From the NCBI RefSeq assembly GCF_024347655.1, contig NZ_AP025514.1, positions 2,294,001 to 2,358,000 on the forward strand: a stretch of DNA of 64,000 nt, in the 5' to 3' direction. Each line of letters starts with the position of its first letter. The first letter of the stretch is position 1. Made by a program: the position numbers and the translations under genes. Below the pieces are notes generated by a model. The model did no database searches. It was not told where the DNA came from and saw only the letters and a program-made list of their open reading frames with translations. Shown piece by piece: positions 10,001 to 18,869 of this stretch. The DNA is from Vibrio toranzoniae (GTDB lineage Bacteria > Pseudomonadota > Gammaproteobacteria > Enterobacterales > Vibrionaceae).

Positions 10001-10789
10001 TTACAGCTGTTGGTTAACAAAGCTCATCATCTTGTCTACCGACGAGATAACTTTCGAGTTCATTTCGTAAACACGTTGAGCTTCGATCATATTCACTAGC
10101 TCTTCGGTTACGTTTACGTTCGATGTTTCTAGCATCGACTGGCGGATATTACCTAGGCCATCAAAGCCCGGAACACCTTCTTGTGGGTCGCCACTTGCGC
10201 CCGTTGGTAAGTAAAGGTTTTGACCGACTGGCTCTAAACCACCGGGGTTTACGAAGTCAGTAATGGTGATTTGGCCAACTACGACGTTGTTTTGCTCACC
10301 ACGTAAACGAACCGACACTTCACCATCGTTGCCAACTGTCACCGAGATCGCGTCTTCAGGAATCACGATTTCTGGTTGCAGCGGGTAGCCTTGACCCGAT
10401 GTCACGATTGCGCCGTCACCGTTCAGTGTGAACTGACCATTACGGCTGTAACCTGTCTCACCGTCTGGCATTTCAACTTGGAAGAAGCCGTCGCCTTCAA
10501 TCATCATATCTAGGCTGTTCGATGTCGTTTGCGCATTACCGTGAGTGTGAACTTTTTGAGTTGCTACTACCTTAGAACCGGCACCCAACATCAAACCACT
10601 TGGCAGCTCAGTGTTCTGTGACGATTGGCCACCCGGTTGGTTGATGTTCTGATAAAACAGATCTTCAAATACCGCGCGGCTCTTTTTAAAACCAATGGTC
10701 GAGGCGTTGGCAAGGTTGTTCGAAATCGTTGAGATATTGGTTTGTTGGGCGTCTAAACCTGTTTTACTTACCCATAATGCTGGATGCAT
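10001..10789 (-). CDS. flgG: Flagellar distal rod protein FlgG
   Basis: FlgG forms the distal rod of the basal body. The 262-residue protein starts MHPALWVSKTGLDAQQTN and carries the rod/hook signature ISTISNNLANASTIGFKKSR. Its C-terminus, NVTEELVNMIEAQRVYEMNS, is typical of FlgG/FlgE proteins. It lies 21 bp downstream of flgF. Confidence 0.97.
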   Translation of the reverse strand: MHPALWVSKTGLDAQQTNISTISNNLANASTIGFKKSRAVFEDLFYQNINQPGGQSSQNTELPSGLMLGAGSKVVATQKVHTHGNAQTTSNSLDMMIEGDGFFQVEMPDGETGYSRNGQFTLNGDGAIVTSGQGYPLQPEIVIPEDAISVTVGNDGEVSVRLRGEQNNVVVGQITITDFVNPGGLEPVGQNLYLPTGASGDPQEGVPGFDGLGNIRQSMLETSNVNVTEELVNMIEAQRVYEMNSKVISSVDKMMSFVNQQL

Positions 10790-10810
10790 AGCAAATTCCT
10801 TTAAATTCTA

Positions 10811-11560
10811 TTAGCTCATACGAAGCAGTGAATCAGACGACTTGTCCATTTCCTCTGCCGTACTCATCATCTTGACCTGCATTTCAAACTGACGCTGTAA
10901 GTCAATCAAACTGGTCATTTCACCGACAGCATTTACGTTACTGCCTTCGATAGCACCTTTTAGCAACGTTACCGCTGCATCCGCTTCGTATGCCTGATCT
11001 GGGTTTTTCGAACGGAATAGACCATTCGTATCTTTAAACAAACTTTGGTTATCTGGACGTACAAGTTTAATACGATCAACTACGGCCAATTCTTCAGCTG
11101 GAGCGCCTTGAGGAATGACTGAGATCGTACCATCTGTACCAATTTCTACTTTACTGATTGGGATGGGCAGCGTGATTGGTGCGTCGTTTTCACCAAGCAC
11201 TAAATGGCCACTTGCGTTGGTTAGCAAACCGTTTTGGTCAACCCGTAGGTTACCGTTACGTGTTAAACCTTCACGGCCAGTGTTGTCCATCACTGAAATC
11301 CAACCATCACCTTGAATGGTGACGTCTAGATCTCGGCCAGTGGTGACCACGCTACCTTGCGCGAAATTATGACCCGGGCGCTCTGTCATGCTGAAAACAC
11401 GAGTAGGCATGCCTTCGCCATACGCTTGCATTGAACGAGCTTGTGCTAAATCAGCACGGAAACCCGTGGTACTTACGTTGGCAAGGTTGTTTGAACGCAA
11501 CTGCAAAGCTTGCATATTTTGCTTGGCGCCACTCATGGCAAGAAACAGGGCACGATCCAT
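10811..11560 (-). CDS. flgF: Flagellar proximal rod protein FlgF
   Basis: FlgF is one of the proximal rod proteins. The 249-residue protein starts MDRALFLAMSGAKQNMQALQ and has the signature LRSNNLANVSTTGFRADL, with the C-terminal rod helix ending SSDSLLRMS. It begins a separate block (flgFGHIJ): a 254-bp gap with its own sigma-54 element and a hairpin separates it from flgE. Confidence 0.96.
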   Translation of the reverse strand: MDRALFLAMSGAKQNMQALQLRSNNLANVSTTGFRADLAQARSMQAYGEGMPTRVFSMTERPGHNFAQGSVVTTGRDLDVTIQGDGWISVMDNTGREGLTRNGNLRVDQNGLLTNASGHLVLGENDAPITLPIPISKVEIGTDGTISVIPQGAPAEELAVVDRIKLVRPDNQSLFKDTNGLFRSKNPDQAYEADAAVTLLKGAIEGSNVNAVGEMTSLIDLQRQFEMQVKMMSTAEEMDKSSDSLLRMS

Positions 11561-11596
11561 AATTTTGCTCCAAAAATCATCTTCTGGGACTAATAA

Positions 11597-11612
11597 AGCA
11601 AACTCTGTGCCA
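11597..11612 (-). promoter_or_regulatory. Sigma-54 promoter of flgFGHIJ
   Basis: On the minus strand TGGCAC-AGAGT-TTGCT is a perfect -24/-12 element. The predicted start is near 11585, about 25 nt before the flgF ATG. It would allow flgF-J to be transcribed independently of flgBCDE. Confidence 0.85.
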
Positions 11613-11751
11613 GTATTTTTACTTGTTATTTATCAGCAATTTAGAAATAAAACAAACAAAGAAGGTGAGTGTTAAAGGGCCACTCAGGAAGAATTGTTGC
11701 CAGTGGCACTACCGGGCGGCAATAGGAGTGGCAAATAGTAAGGCAAGCAAC

Positions 11752-11784
11752 AATACCCAATTTAATAACATTAAATTGGGTATT
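11752..11784 (-). terminator. Hairpin between flgE and flgF
   Basis: A perfect 14-bp inverted repeat (AATACCCAATTTAA and its complement) with a 5-nt loop lies 31 bp past the flgE stop. The following bases on the minus strand (GTTGCTTGCC) are only mildly T-rich. It may be a partial terminator or an RNA-stabilising stem. Confidence 0.55.
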
Positions 11785-11814
11785 CTCAGATAACTTAGAC
11801 TCTATAAAAAACGA

Positions 11815-13119
11815 TTAACGAATTTGCAGAATATTTTGCTGTAGTTGGTTATGTACTTCTAGAGAACGAGAGTTCGCTTGGAAGTTACGTTGAGCAGAAA
11901 TCAGGTCAACTAACTCTTGCGTCATGTCGATATTCGATTGCTCTAGCGAGCCGTTGTTAATCCCACCAAATGAACCTTTATTCGATTCACCCCAGATTTT
12001 ATCACCAGAGTTGTTAGTAGAATCCCACTGAGTACCGCCTTTCTTATCTAGACCTTGCTCATTAGGTACACGAACCAGACCTACACGGCCAAGCATCACG
12101 TTTTCACCATTTGAGTAAGTACCTAAAACACTGCCGTACTCATCGAAATCGATTTTGGTTAAGAAACCTGTTGTCGCGCCATCTTCATCAAACTTAGTCA
12201 ATTCAAACGGTGCAGCAAACTGAGTTGAAGAATCGAGACCGAACTTAAGTACTTGCGTTGGATCGGCACCGTTTAAATCAACAGGGTTCGCACCAGCACC
12301 TAATGGATCAGAATTAATTGGCTGACCATTGTTCAGGCTTGCTAACGTACCGTCATTGTTGAACTTCATTGTATGGCCAACATGACCTTGTGCATTCGTC
12401 GCATCACCACCTGTAATGTTCACCGGCTTTTCGCCGTTCTCATCTGACATGGTGTAGTACGTCTGCCAAGTGTTTGGTTGAGTCTGATCTTTGAGGTAGT
12501 AAGTCGTTAACTTGTAAGACTGACCCATAGAATCGTATACCGTCGAAGATGTCGCACGGTTATAGGTGTCCGCATCTTCGAAGTTAAATGCAGCCGGATC
12601 TTTAAGATCACCATTTGCAGGCAGGTTAACCCCTACTTCAATGTTTTCTGTCTGTTTTGGCTTACCAAACTCAGCAGGAATGTCGAGAGGCTTTGGCGCG
12701 TAAGAAAGAACTTCACCCGAATTAGGATCGACATCATAACCCAAAAGAAACTCATCATTAGCTGTGACCATGTAGTTGTCTTTGTTTAGGTGAAATGCAC
12801 CATTACGCGTTAGTTCATTGATCTCTGGTACCATGCGGTCTTTCGATACGGCAAAGAAACCTGTACCACTGATACGCAAATCCATTGGGTTATTCGTATA
12901 AATACTTGAACCTTCATGGAACTGTTGCGCCACTTGGTTAGCTTGCGCACCACCGCCTGCCGCCGTTTTTGCGTTAGTGAACAACGAGTTTGAATATACA
13001 TCACCAAACTCAGCACGAGACTCTTTAAAGCCAAATGTGTTTGAGTTCGCAATGTTGTTACTGGTTGTATTCAGGTCTAATTGTGCAGCGGACAGACCGC
13101 TTAAAGCTACATATGACAT
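11815..13119 (-). CDS. flgE: Flagellar hook protein FlgE
   Basis: FlgE is the structural subunit of the hook. The 434-residue protein begins MSYVALSGLSAAQLDLNTTS, followed by NNIANSNTFGFKESRAEFGD. A long central domain follows (about 140-380), and the C-terminus SNIDMTQELVDLISAQRNFQ is conserved. It is the fourth gene of flgBCDE, 49 bp after flgD. Confidence 0.97.
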   Translation of the reverse strand: MSYVALSGLSAAQLDLNTTSNNIANSNTFGFKESRAEFGDVYSNSLFTNAKTAAGGGAQANQVAQQFHEGSSIYTNNPMDLRISGTGFFAVSKDRMVPEINELTRNGAFHLNKDNYMVTANDEFLLGYDVDPNSGEVLSYAPKPLDIPAEFGKPKQTENIEVGVNLPANGDLKDPAAFNFEDADTYNRATSSTVYDSMGQSYKLTTYYLKDQTQPNTWQTYYTMSDENGEKPVNITGGDATNAQGHVGHTMKFNNDGTLASLNNGQPINSDPLGAGANPVDLNGADPTQVLKFGLDSSTQFAAPFELTKFDEDGATTGFLTKIDFDEYGSVLGTYSNGENVMLGRVGLVRVPNEQGLDKKGGTQWDSTNNSGDKIWGESNKGSFGGINNGSLEQSNIDMTQELVDLISAQRNFQANSRSLEVHNQLQQNILQIR

Positions 13120-13168
13120 TCCAATATTCTCCTAATCTATCTAGCTAGCATAGTCACTTTGCAAAAAG

Positions 13169-13882
13169 CTACGCTTTACCAACTTCTAGTACTTCAGCAA
13201 GTCGTACTGGCGATGTGAAACCAGCCAGATTGAGTAGTACGTTGCCATCACCCTTACCAAGAAGCACACTGTTCACGTTCGCATAACTCGACACTTGGAA
13301 CTCTGTACTCTCGCCATCCAATAAACCCGACGCTTTCACGTTGTACTTACCGGCCGGCAATGGGTTACCGTCTTCGTCTTTTCCGTCCCATTCAACACGT
13401 GTATCACCTGATGGTTTAGAGCCGATATCAAAAGTGCGAACCAATTGGCCTACTTCGTTCTCAACACGGACCATTACATTGTCCATTGCCTGAGGAAGTT
13501 TAACCATTGCCGCCATACCGCCATCACCGGGTTTCACACCTGCCGCACCAGGAACCAATACATCACGGCCAACCAAAGAGGATGCCTGCAGTGCTTGGTT
13601 AGAGGTCATTGATGAATTCAAGCTTTCAAACTGTGTATTCATTTTGCCAATGCCATCTACGGTCGCAAATGAAGCCATTTGCGCAATCATCTGGTCATTG
13701 CTAACCGGCTTGAAAGGGTCTTGTTGTGCTAGTTGCTTAGTCAACAAAGATAAGAAATCTTCTTGTTTAAGATCCTGCTTACCTGTTGTTTCATCGGGCT
13801 TCTTAGCGCCATCTTGAAGACTCTTCAGCTGGTCAACATAGGACAAGCCGCTTTGACCAACATTGTTGTTGATTCCAGCCAT
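13169..13882 (-). CDS. flgD: Flagellar hook cap protein FlgD
   Basis: FlgD is the scaffold that caps the growing hook and is later discarded. The 237-residue protein has the conserved N-terminal motif DFLSLLTKQLAQQDPFKPVSNDQ split around residues 43-65, and a C-terminal tudor/FnIII-like region with AGKYNVKASG. It lies 17 bp downstream of flgC. Confidence 0.96.
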   Translation of the reverse strand: MAGINNNVGQSGLSYVDQLKSLQDGAKKPDETTGKQDLKQEDFLSLLTKQLAQQDPFKPVSNDQMIAQMASFATVDGIGKMNTQFESLNSSMTSNQALQASSLVGRDVLVPGAAGVKPGDGGMAAMVKLPQAMDNVMVRVENEVGQLVRTFDIGSKPSGDTRVEWDGKDEDGNPLPAGKYNVKASGLLDGESTEFQVSSYANVNSVLLGKGDGNVLLNLAGFTSPVRLAEVLEVGKA

Positions 13883-13899
13883 GTGCTACCTCCTTATCC

Positions 13900-14313
13900 T
13901 TATTGACCCATCTGCAGCGTACGCAGCAGCATTTGTTTACTCGAGTCAGCAACCTGTACGTTTGTTTGGTACGCACGTGATGCCGAAATCATGTTCGCCA
14001 TTTCTTCCATAACGTTCACGTTAGGCTTGTAAATATAGCCCTCGTTATTCGCTAATGGGTGATCCGGGTTGTACTCCGCGCTCAGCGGCTTATCGCTTTC
14101 CACAATACCTAATACTTTCACAGGCACAGTATGACCACTGTTACGTGCTTTATTTAACTCAGCGCCGAACACGGCGTGACGAGCTTTGTAAGTTTCTTTA
14201 GCAGAACTACTTACACTATCTGCGTTCGCCAGGTTGCTCGAGGTCGTATTTAGACGAACAGATTCAGCACTCATCGCAGAACCAGTCACATTGAATACAT
14301 TAAATAAGCTCAT
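13900..14313 (-). CDS. flgC: Flagellar proximal rod protein FlgC
   Basis: FlgC is a proximal rod subunit. The 137-residue protein starts MSLFNVFNVTGSAMSAESVR with TTSSNLANADSVSSSAKE, and ends with NVMEEMANMISASRAYQTNV, both hallmark rod segments. It lies 4 bp after flgB. Confidence 0.97.
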   Translation of the reverse strand: MSLFNVFNVTGSAMSAESVRLNTTSSNLANADSVSSSAKETYKARHAVFGAELNKARNSGHTVPVKVLGIVESDKPLSAEYNPDHPLANNEGYIYKPNVNVMEEMANMISASRAYQTNVQVADSSKQMLLRTLQMGQ

Positions 14314-14317
14314 CTAA

Positions 14318-14713
14318 TTATTCCCCTTTAATCGCTTTCGTTAAATTCTTGAACTTACTTCCTAGGAAGTCGAGAGAGGCTTGATGCCTAATTTGGTTTT
14401 GCATGAAAAGGTTTCTTTCCAAATCCAAATCAACCGTATTGCCATCTCCTGTATCAGGTTGGGTAGGAATTCGATACTTCGTTTCCCCGTTCACCGTTGT
14501 TGAGGCAGAAATGTGCCGACCATCTGTGCGGCTAAGACCAATGCTTGCCCCAGAACTTGCCGCTTGCAGTGATTTCTCAAAGTCTAATCCCTTTGCCTTA
14601 TACCCAGGCGTGTTGGCTTGCGCGATATTGGTGGAAAGCACCTCAGCGTTACGCTCACGTACACCAACTGTATGCTGGTGAATGCCTAAAGCATTGTCAA
14701 AAGAAATAGCCAT
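14318..14713 (-). CDS. flgB: Flagellar proximal rod protein FlgB
   Basis: FlgB is the rod protein closest to the export gate. The 131-residue protein has AEVLSTNIAQANTPGYKAKG in its first 45 residues and the ending LDFLGSKFKNLTKAIKGE. It is the first gene of the flgBCDE operon, about 110 bp downstream of a sigma-54 element. Confidence 0.96.
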   Translation of the reverse strand: MAISFDNALGIHQHTVGVRERNAEVLSTNIAQANTPGYKAKGLDFEKSLQAASSGASIGLSRTDGRHISASTTVNGETKYRIPTQPDTGDGNTVDLDLERNLFMQNQIRHQASLDFLGSKFKNLTKAIKGE

Positions 14714-14825
14714 GTAAACCTCAACTCAAGAACTGACTGTTATGAAGTAACCAAAGCAATATATATACCAACTTTTAAAACAAAGTGGTCTATCAATACT
14801 TTTACCGATTACTCGTGGGTGAACC

Positions 14826-14841
14826 TGCAATATACAAGCCA
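14826..14841 (-). promoter_or_regulatory. Sigma-54 promoter of flgBCDE
   Basis: On the minus strand TGGCTT-GTATA-TTGCA keeps the invariant GG-N10-GC spacing of -24/-12 promoters. The predicted start is near 14814, leaving a leader of about 100 nt before flgB. Confidence 0.75.
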
Positions 14842-14901
14842 AAAAATAGAGTAAATTGGAATGTCACTCTGACTTAAAGATATAGGTTAAGCAGGAAAAA
14901 G

Positions 14902-14926
14902 AAAACCCAGCACTTGGCTGGGTTTT
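14902..14926 (-). terminator. Terminator downstream of cheVR
   Basis: A perfect 10-bp inverted repeat, AAAACCCAGC and its complement, encloses a 5-nt loop and is flanked by A and T runs. It lies 43 bp past the cheR stop and would separate cheVR transcription from flgB. It could work in both directions. Confidence 0.8.
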
Positions 14927-14968
14927 GAAATTAAACAGTAACGCCGCACCTTATTCTGGTGCCAACCA

Positions 14969-15796
14969 TTACTTTAATTTGTAGATGATGCCTGGATTAC
15001 AACGAACCATTTCAAAACGATCCGTTAAGCCTGTTAACGATTCAGACGCCCCCAATAACAGGTAACCACCAGGGTTCAGGCTGTTTGCCATCTGGTTAAG
15101 TACCTTTGACTTCATTTCAGGCGAGAAGTAAATCAACACGTTACGACAAAAAATAATGTCGAACTTGCCTAACAATGCATAGCTTTCCATTAAATTTTGA
15201 GGACGGAAGTTCACCATACGCTTTACGTTATCTTTCACTTTCATACGGCCATCGCCCGCATCTTCAAAGAAGGTACGGCGACGTTCAGGAGAAAGGCCCC
15301 GACCTAACGCCAAATTGTCATATGCGCCTGTACGACACATATCCAACATACTTGCTGATATATCCGTTCCCGTGATCGATACGTTCGGCAGCATACCTGG
15401 CCTACGAGCTTGAGTTTCAAGAATCGTCATAGCCATTGAGTATGCTTCTTGGCCTGAAGAACTGGCCGCTGACCAAATCTTAATAGGACGTTTATTTGCC
15501 GCTATTTCCGGTAGAAGTTTATCCGCAAGCACAGCAAACGGGTAAGTATCACGGAACCAAAGTGTCTCGTTTGTCGTCATGGCATCAACTGCAGCCACAC
15601 GCAGTTCACGGTTTCGACCTGTTACTACGTCCTTCAATAAATCAGATAACGAAGCCAAATTAAACTTCGCTACTAATGGGCTTAGACGACTGCGCACCAA
15701 ATACTGTTTGCTGTCACCTAATACAATGCCACATTGAGATTCTAAGAAACGGCTGAAATCGCGATACTCTTGATCACTTATTGTTATAGCAGTCAT
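14969..15796 (-). CDS. cheR: Chemotaxis methyltransferase CheR
   Basis: CheR transfers methyl groups from S-adenosylmethionine to glutamates of chemoreceptors for adaptation. The 275-residue protein has an N-terminal helical CheR domain (about 1-80) and a SAM-binding domain with IWSAASSSGQEAYSMAM (about 105-121). It also has FDIIFCRNVLIYFSPEMK and the ending GGYLLLGASESL. It lies 11 bp downstream of cheV and within the flagellar locus, as in other vibrios. Confidence 0.95.
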   Translation of the reverse strand: MTAITISDQEYRDFSRFLESQCGIVLGDSKQYLVRSRLSPLVAKFNLASLSDLLKDVVTGRNRELRVAAVDAMTTNETLWFRDTYPFAVLADKLLPEIAANKRPIKIWSAASSSGQEAYSMAMTILETQARRPGMLPNVSITGTDISASMLDMCRTGAYDNLALGRGLSPERRRTFFEDAGDGRMKVKDNVKRMVNFRPQNLMESYALLGKFDIIFCRNVLIYFSPEMKSKVLNQMANSLNPGGYLLLGASESLTGLTDRFEMVRCNPGIIYKLK

Positions 15797-15807
15797 TAAT
15801 GTCTCTT

Positions 15808-16734
15808 TTAGTTAGTTAACGCAGCTTTAACTGCTGCACCAAGCTCATCAGGATTGAATTTAGCGATGAAAGAGTTAGCCCCCACGCGCTCAACCATAGC
15901 TTGGTTAAATACACCACTCAATGAAGAGTGTAAAATTACGTATAGATCTTTAAGTTCAGCGTGACGTCGAATCTCGGCGGTTAGCGTATAGCCATCCATC
16001 TCTGGCATTTCAATATCAGAAATAACCAATGAGATTTGATCGTAAATACTGCCTTCTGATGACATCTGTACCAGCTTCTCATAGGCTTCTTTACCATCTT
16101 TCACTGAGACAACTTCAAAGCCAATCGACTCAATCGCACGTTGAACTTGCTTACGAGCCACCGTTGAATCATCAGCAATCAAGATACGGCGAACTAATGG
16201 TTTCTCTTGCTCTACTTTCGCAATATCTTCAGCAATTTTACTGTCCATTGTTTCATCAACAGGCGAAATTTCCGCAAGGATCTTTTCAACATCAAGAATC
16301 TCTACCAATTCATTATCAATATTGGTTACCGCGGTCAAGTAGTTTGCTCTACCCGCCCCATCCGGCGGCGGAAGAATTGATTCCCAATGCATATTAATAA
16401 TGCGCTCTACTGAGCTGACCAAGAAACCCTGAATGGTTCGGTTAAACTCAGAGATAACCACAAAACACTTTTCAACATCCGTTGTAGGACGGCCACCAGT
16501 CGCTAAGCTCAAATCGATAACAGAGATCGTCTGGCCACGAATGTGCGCTACACCTTTAACTAGTGGGTTTAAGTTTGGCATCTTTGTCAGCTTAGGGCAT
16601 TGAAGCACTTCTTTTACTTTAAAGACATTAATGCCGTAACGCTGACGCCCCATTAGGCGAAAGGTTAGTAATTCTAATCGGTTTTGACCGACGAGTTGCG
16701 TACGCTGATTCACTGAATCAAGAATACCCGTCAT
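15808..16734 (-). CDS. cheV: Chemotaxis coupling/response-regulator protein CheV
   Basis: CheV couples receptors to CheA and carries a receiver domain that tunes signalling. The 308-residue protein has an N-terminal CheW domain (about 15-165) and a C-terminal receiver (about 180-305) with ILIADDSTVARKQV and the phospho-acceptor Asp in LVISDIEMPEMDGYTL. It heads a cheV-cheR operon that diverges from flgA across only 78 bp. Confidence 0.95.
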   Translation of the reverse strand: MTGILDSVNQRTQLVGQNRLELLTFRLMGRQRYGINVFKVKEVLQCPKLTKMPNLNPLVKGVAHIRGQTISVIDLSLATGGRPTTDVEKCFVVISEFNRTIQGFLVSSVERIINMHWESILPPPDGAGRANYLTAVTNIDNELVEILDVEKILAEISPVDETMDSKIAEDIAKVEQEKPLVRRILIADDSTVARKQVQRAIESIGFEVVSVKDGKEAYEKLVQMSSEGSIYDQISLVISDIEMPEMDGYTLTAEIRRHAELKDLYVILHSSLSGVFNQAMVERVGANSFIAKFNPDELGAAVKAALTN

Positions 16735-16812
16735 GAGCTCATCTCCATATCAAACTTTTTTGGATAAAAAAGTGTTAGTCTACTGCAAGCTACGAACTAC
16801 TAGAGAAACAGA

Positions 16813-17559
16813 ATGACGAATCGTAAAACAAATCTGCCTGCTTTTTCCATAGCAATGTGTAGAGCTACTTTTAAAACTGTCGTTAAGTTTATCGGCATTT
16901 TATCAATATTGTTTAGTTTTTTTATACAAGCTGCGACTCCAGAACAAATTGAAATGATTCAGTCTGCGGCAGAGCAACACATCCTTGATACCGTTGAGCA
17001 ACCACAAGGTGGCGAACTCTTTGTAAATTCAGCAAATGTTGACTCAAGAATCAAAGCAACAGACTGCCCTATCCCACTTGAAACCAGCGCCTCGACGACA
17101 ACCAATACCCGCAGCAGTATTACGGTTTTAGTGCAATGCATCCCTGATGAGTGGCGAGTTTATGTCCCGGTACGTATTTCGATGTCAGTACCACTCGTCA
17201 CCACTACTCGTTTAATCGCAAGAGGTGAAATCGTCGGCCAATACGATGTCACCACAGCCATGATTTCCCTAAACAAATTTCGTCGTCAAGGCTTTACACT
17301 TCCAGAGCAAGTCATCGGGGCGAAAGTGAAAAAGAACTTACGCCCAGGCGATGTTGTCGAAAGAGGCGATGTCTGTGTCGTCTGCCGAAACGAGAAGGTT
17401 ATCATACAGGCAGTAAAAGGTGGCATGACCATTACCACCAAAGGTACAGCATTGACCGATGGTTCGATGGGCGATCAAGTAAGAGTGAAAAATGATAAAT
17501 CACAGCGTATAATTGAAGGTATTGTTACCAGCATGTCTGAAGTCACAGTTTATTTTTAA
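16813..17559 (+). CDS. flgA: Flagellar P-ring assembly chaperone FlgA
   Basis: FlgA is a periplasmic chaperone for assembly of the FlgI P ring. The 248-residue protein has a long N-region and a hydrophobic export segment (about 26-41, ending IQAATPEQ). An SAF-type domain follows, with PVRISMSVPLVTTTRLIARG and a C-terminal ChapFlgA region ending SMSEVTVYF. It may be co-transcribed with flgMN, which also have their own sigma-28 promoter. Confidence 0.94.
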   Translation: MTNRKTNLPAFSIAMCRATFKTVVKFIGILSILFSFFIQAATPEQIEMIQSAAEQHILDTVEQPQGGELFVNSANVDSRIKATDCPIPLETSASTTTNTRSSITVLVQCIPDEWRVYVPVRISMSVPLVTTTRLIARGEIVGQYDVTTAMISLNKFRRQGFTLPEQVIGAKVKKNLRPGDVVERGDVCVVCRNEKVIIQAVKGGMTITTKGTALTDGSMGDQVRVKNDKSQRIIEGIVTSMSEVTVYF

Positions 17560-17672
17560 CTCTTTACTTCTAAAGTGACGGTATCGTTAGCTAATTTTAC
17601 TCTCAACACTTAACGCCAAATATAACGGCTGTGGTGTGACGTCCCTTTTCGACTATTGAGCTAAAAATTTGC

Positions 17673-17699
17673 TAAAGTATTCGAACCCTTGGTCGATAT
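17673..17699 (+). promoter_or_regulatory. Sigma-28 (FliA) promoter of flgM
   Basis: TAAA-N15-GTCGATAT matches the FliA consensus TAAA-N15-GCCGATAA with exact spacing and six of eight -10 bases. The predicted start is near 17706, about 35 nt before flgM. A FliA promoter on its own anti-sigma gene is the expected feedback loop. Confidence 0.75.
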
Positions 17700-17740
17700 T
17701 GACTGTACAGGTTCCCATTTTTGAAGAAAAAGGCTTAACG

Positions 17741-18058
17741 ATGGCAGGTATTGATAATATACGTTCAGGGCATACCCTAACGACCACTAACCGATCAGCA
17801 GCGCGCTCTGATTCTAGCCCTCAAACATCTCATTCTGATGTTGCAGCTAAATCTCCAGCAAGCAAAGACGCGGTTTCTCTGAGCCAACAAAGCAAAGCGA
17901 TGGGTCAACTGCACCAAGACATGGCCACACAGCCTAGCTTTGATACAGCAAAAGTAGCAGCGATTAAAGAAGCGATTACAAACGGTTCATATACGGTCGA
18001 TCCAGAGAAGTTGGCTGATAATATGATCAAGTTTGAGAACGAATTAAAAGACCTTTGA
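17741..18058 (+). CDS. flgM: Anti-sigma-28 factor FlgM
   Basis: FlgM binds FliA and holds it inactive until it is secreted through the completed hook-basal body. The 105-residue protein starts MAGIDNIRSGHTLTTTNRSA, has a disordered Ser/Thr/Ala-rich first half and a C-terminal FliA-binding region (VAAIKEAITNGSYTVDPEKL). The frame is open 24 codons further upstream, but that segment spans the sigma-28 promoter, and AAGG precedes ATG 17741. Confidence 0.94.
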   Translation: MAGIDNIRSGHTLTTTNRSAARSDSSPQTSHSDVAAKSPASKDAVSLSQQSKAMGQLHQDMATQPSFDTAKVAAIKEAITNGSYTVDPEKLADNMIKFENELKDL

Positions 18059-18132
18059 TAGATGACTCCATACGAAGTCATCTTTACTTAAAGATTTTAC
18101 TTTTTACCAAAGAAGTTCAGCAGGTTTAAATT

Positions 18133-18558
18133 ATGGCGGCACTCGCAGACTTAGTTAATTTCCAACTTCAAAATGCCAAAGCCTTATCTGATCTTTTAAG
18201 TTCGGAAAAAACTGCTATCACCAGCAGAAAATCAAATGATATTGAACGAATAGCTCAAGAAAAAGTTGTCCTTGTCGAACAACTAAGATCAACCGATCAA
18301 CGAATCTCTGCCCATACTAATGTCTCAGAACTGACCGAGAATCCTGAACTTGCTCAAATAGTCGCAACCATCAAGTCCATAGTGCACGACTGCCATCAAG
18401 CAAACCTGGTTAATGGCGAAGCCCTGAACCGAGCACAGCTTAGCTTTAAAAAACTCAGCAATATGATGCAACAAAGCCACGGAAAGGTTGGCATGACGTA
18501 CAACGCTGGTGGCCAAACTCACACCATCTCTACCCTGGGAACCAACATAAAAGCTTAG
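18133..18558 (+). CDS. flgN: Flagellar export chaperone FlgN
   Basis: FlgN is the cytoplasmic chaperone that delivers FlgK and FlgL to the export apparatus. The 141-residue protein is mainly helical (coiled-coil-like, about 1-115, MAALADLVNFQLQNAKALSD) with a short polar tail. It follows flgM by 74 bp, the standard flgMN arrangement. Confidence 0.9.
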   Translation: MAALADLVNFQLQNAKALSDLLSSEKTAITSRKSNDIERIAQEKVVLVEQLRSTDQRISAHTNVSELTENPELAQIVATIKSIVHDCHQANLVNGEALNRAQLSFKKLSNMMQQSHGKVGMTYNAGGQTHTISTLGTNIKA

Positions 18559-18596
18559 TTAGGCTAACCCTCTTCGTAACAACCCCCCTTCTTGCT

Positions 18597-18669
18597 TGTA
18601 TCTGTATCTGTATCTGTATCTGTATCTGTATCTGTATCTGTATCTGTATCTGTATCTGTATCTGTATCT
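18597..18669 (+). repeat. Hexanucleotide microsatellite (TGTATC)n, about 12 copies
   Basis: 73 bp of uninterrupted TGTATC units, ending in a partial unit, begin 38 bp after the flgN stop codon. They lie in the convergent flgN/flgP intergenic region. Such perfect tracts are prone to slipped-strand copy-number change, but here no start codon or promoter spacing obviously depends on the length. Confidence 0.97.
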
Positions 18670-18740
18670 CAGCCTATTCTTCTCGCTCGACCCGTCAAGC
18701 TTTCATAGAACCTGTAAATGCGTCCAATAAATCTACAAAC

Positions 18741-18780
18741 AAAAAAGCGGCAAGTATTTTCATACTTGCCGCCCTGTTTT
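18741..18780. terminator. Bidirectional terminator between flgN and flgP
   Basis: An 11-bp stem (GCGGCAAGTAT and its complement) with a 4-nt loop is flanked by an A6 run on one side and TTTT on the other. It would stop both the flgMN and flgOP transcripts. Confidence 0.8.
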
Positions 18781-18869
18781 CGTACCTGTTACTGGTTGCC
18801 GTTACGCCATCTGGAAAGCGAGTGACAGCCAATACAACTGGATAATCTTATAACTAGATGATGCTTGAG

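Noticed and set aside
18597..18669. Short tandem repeat considered as a CRISPR-like array
   Set aside because: The unit is 6 bp with no spacers, so it is a microsatellite.
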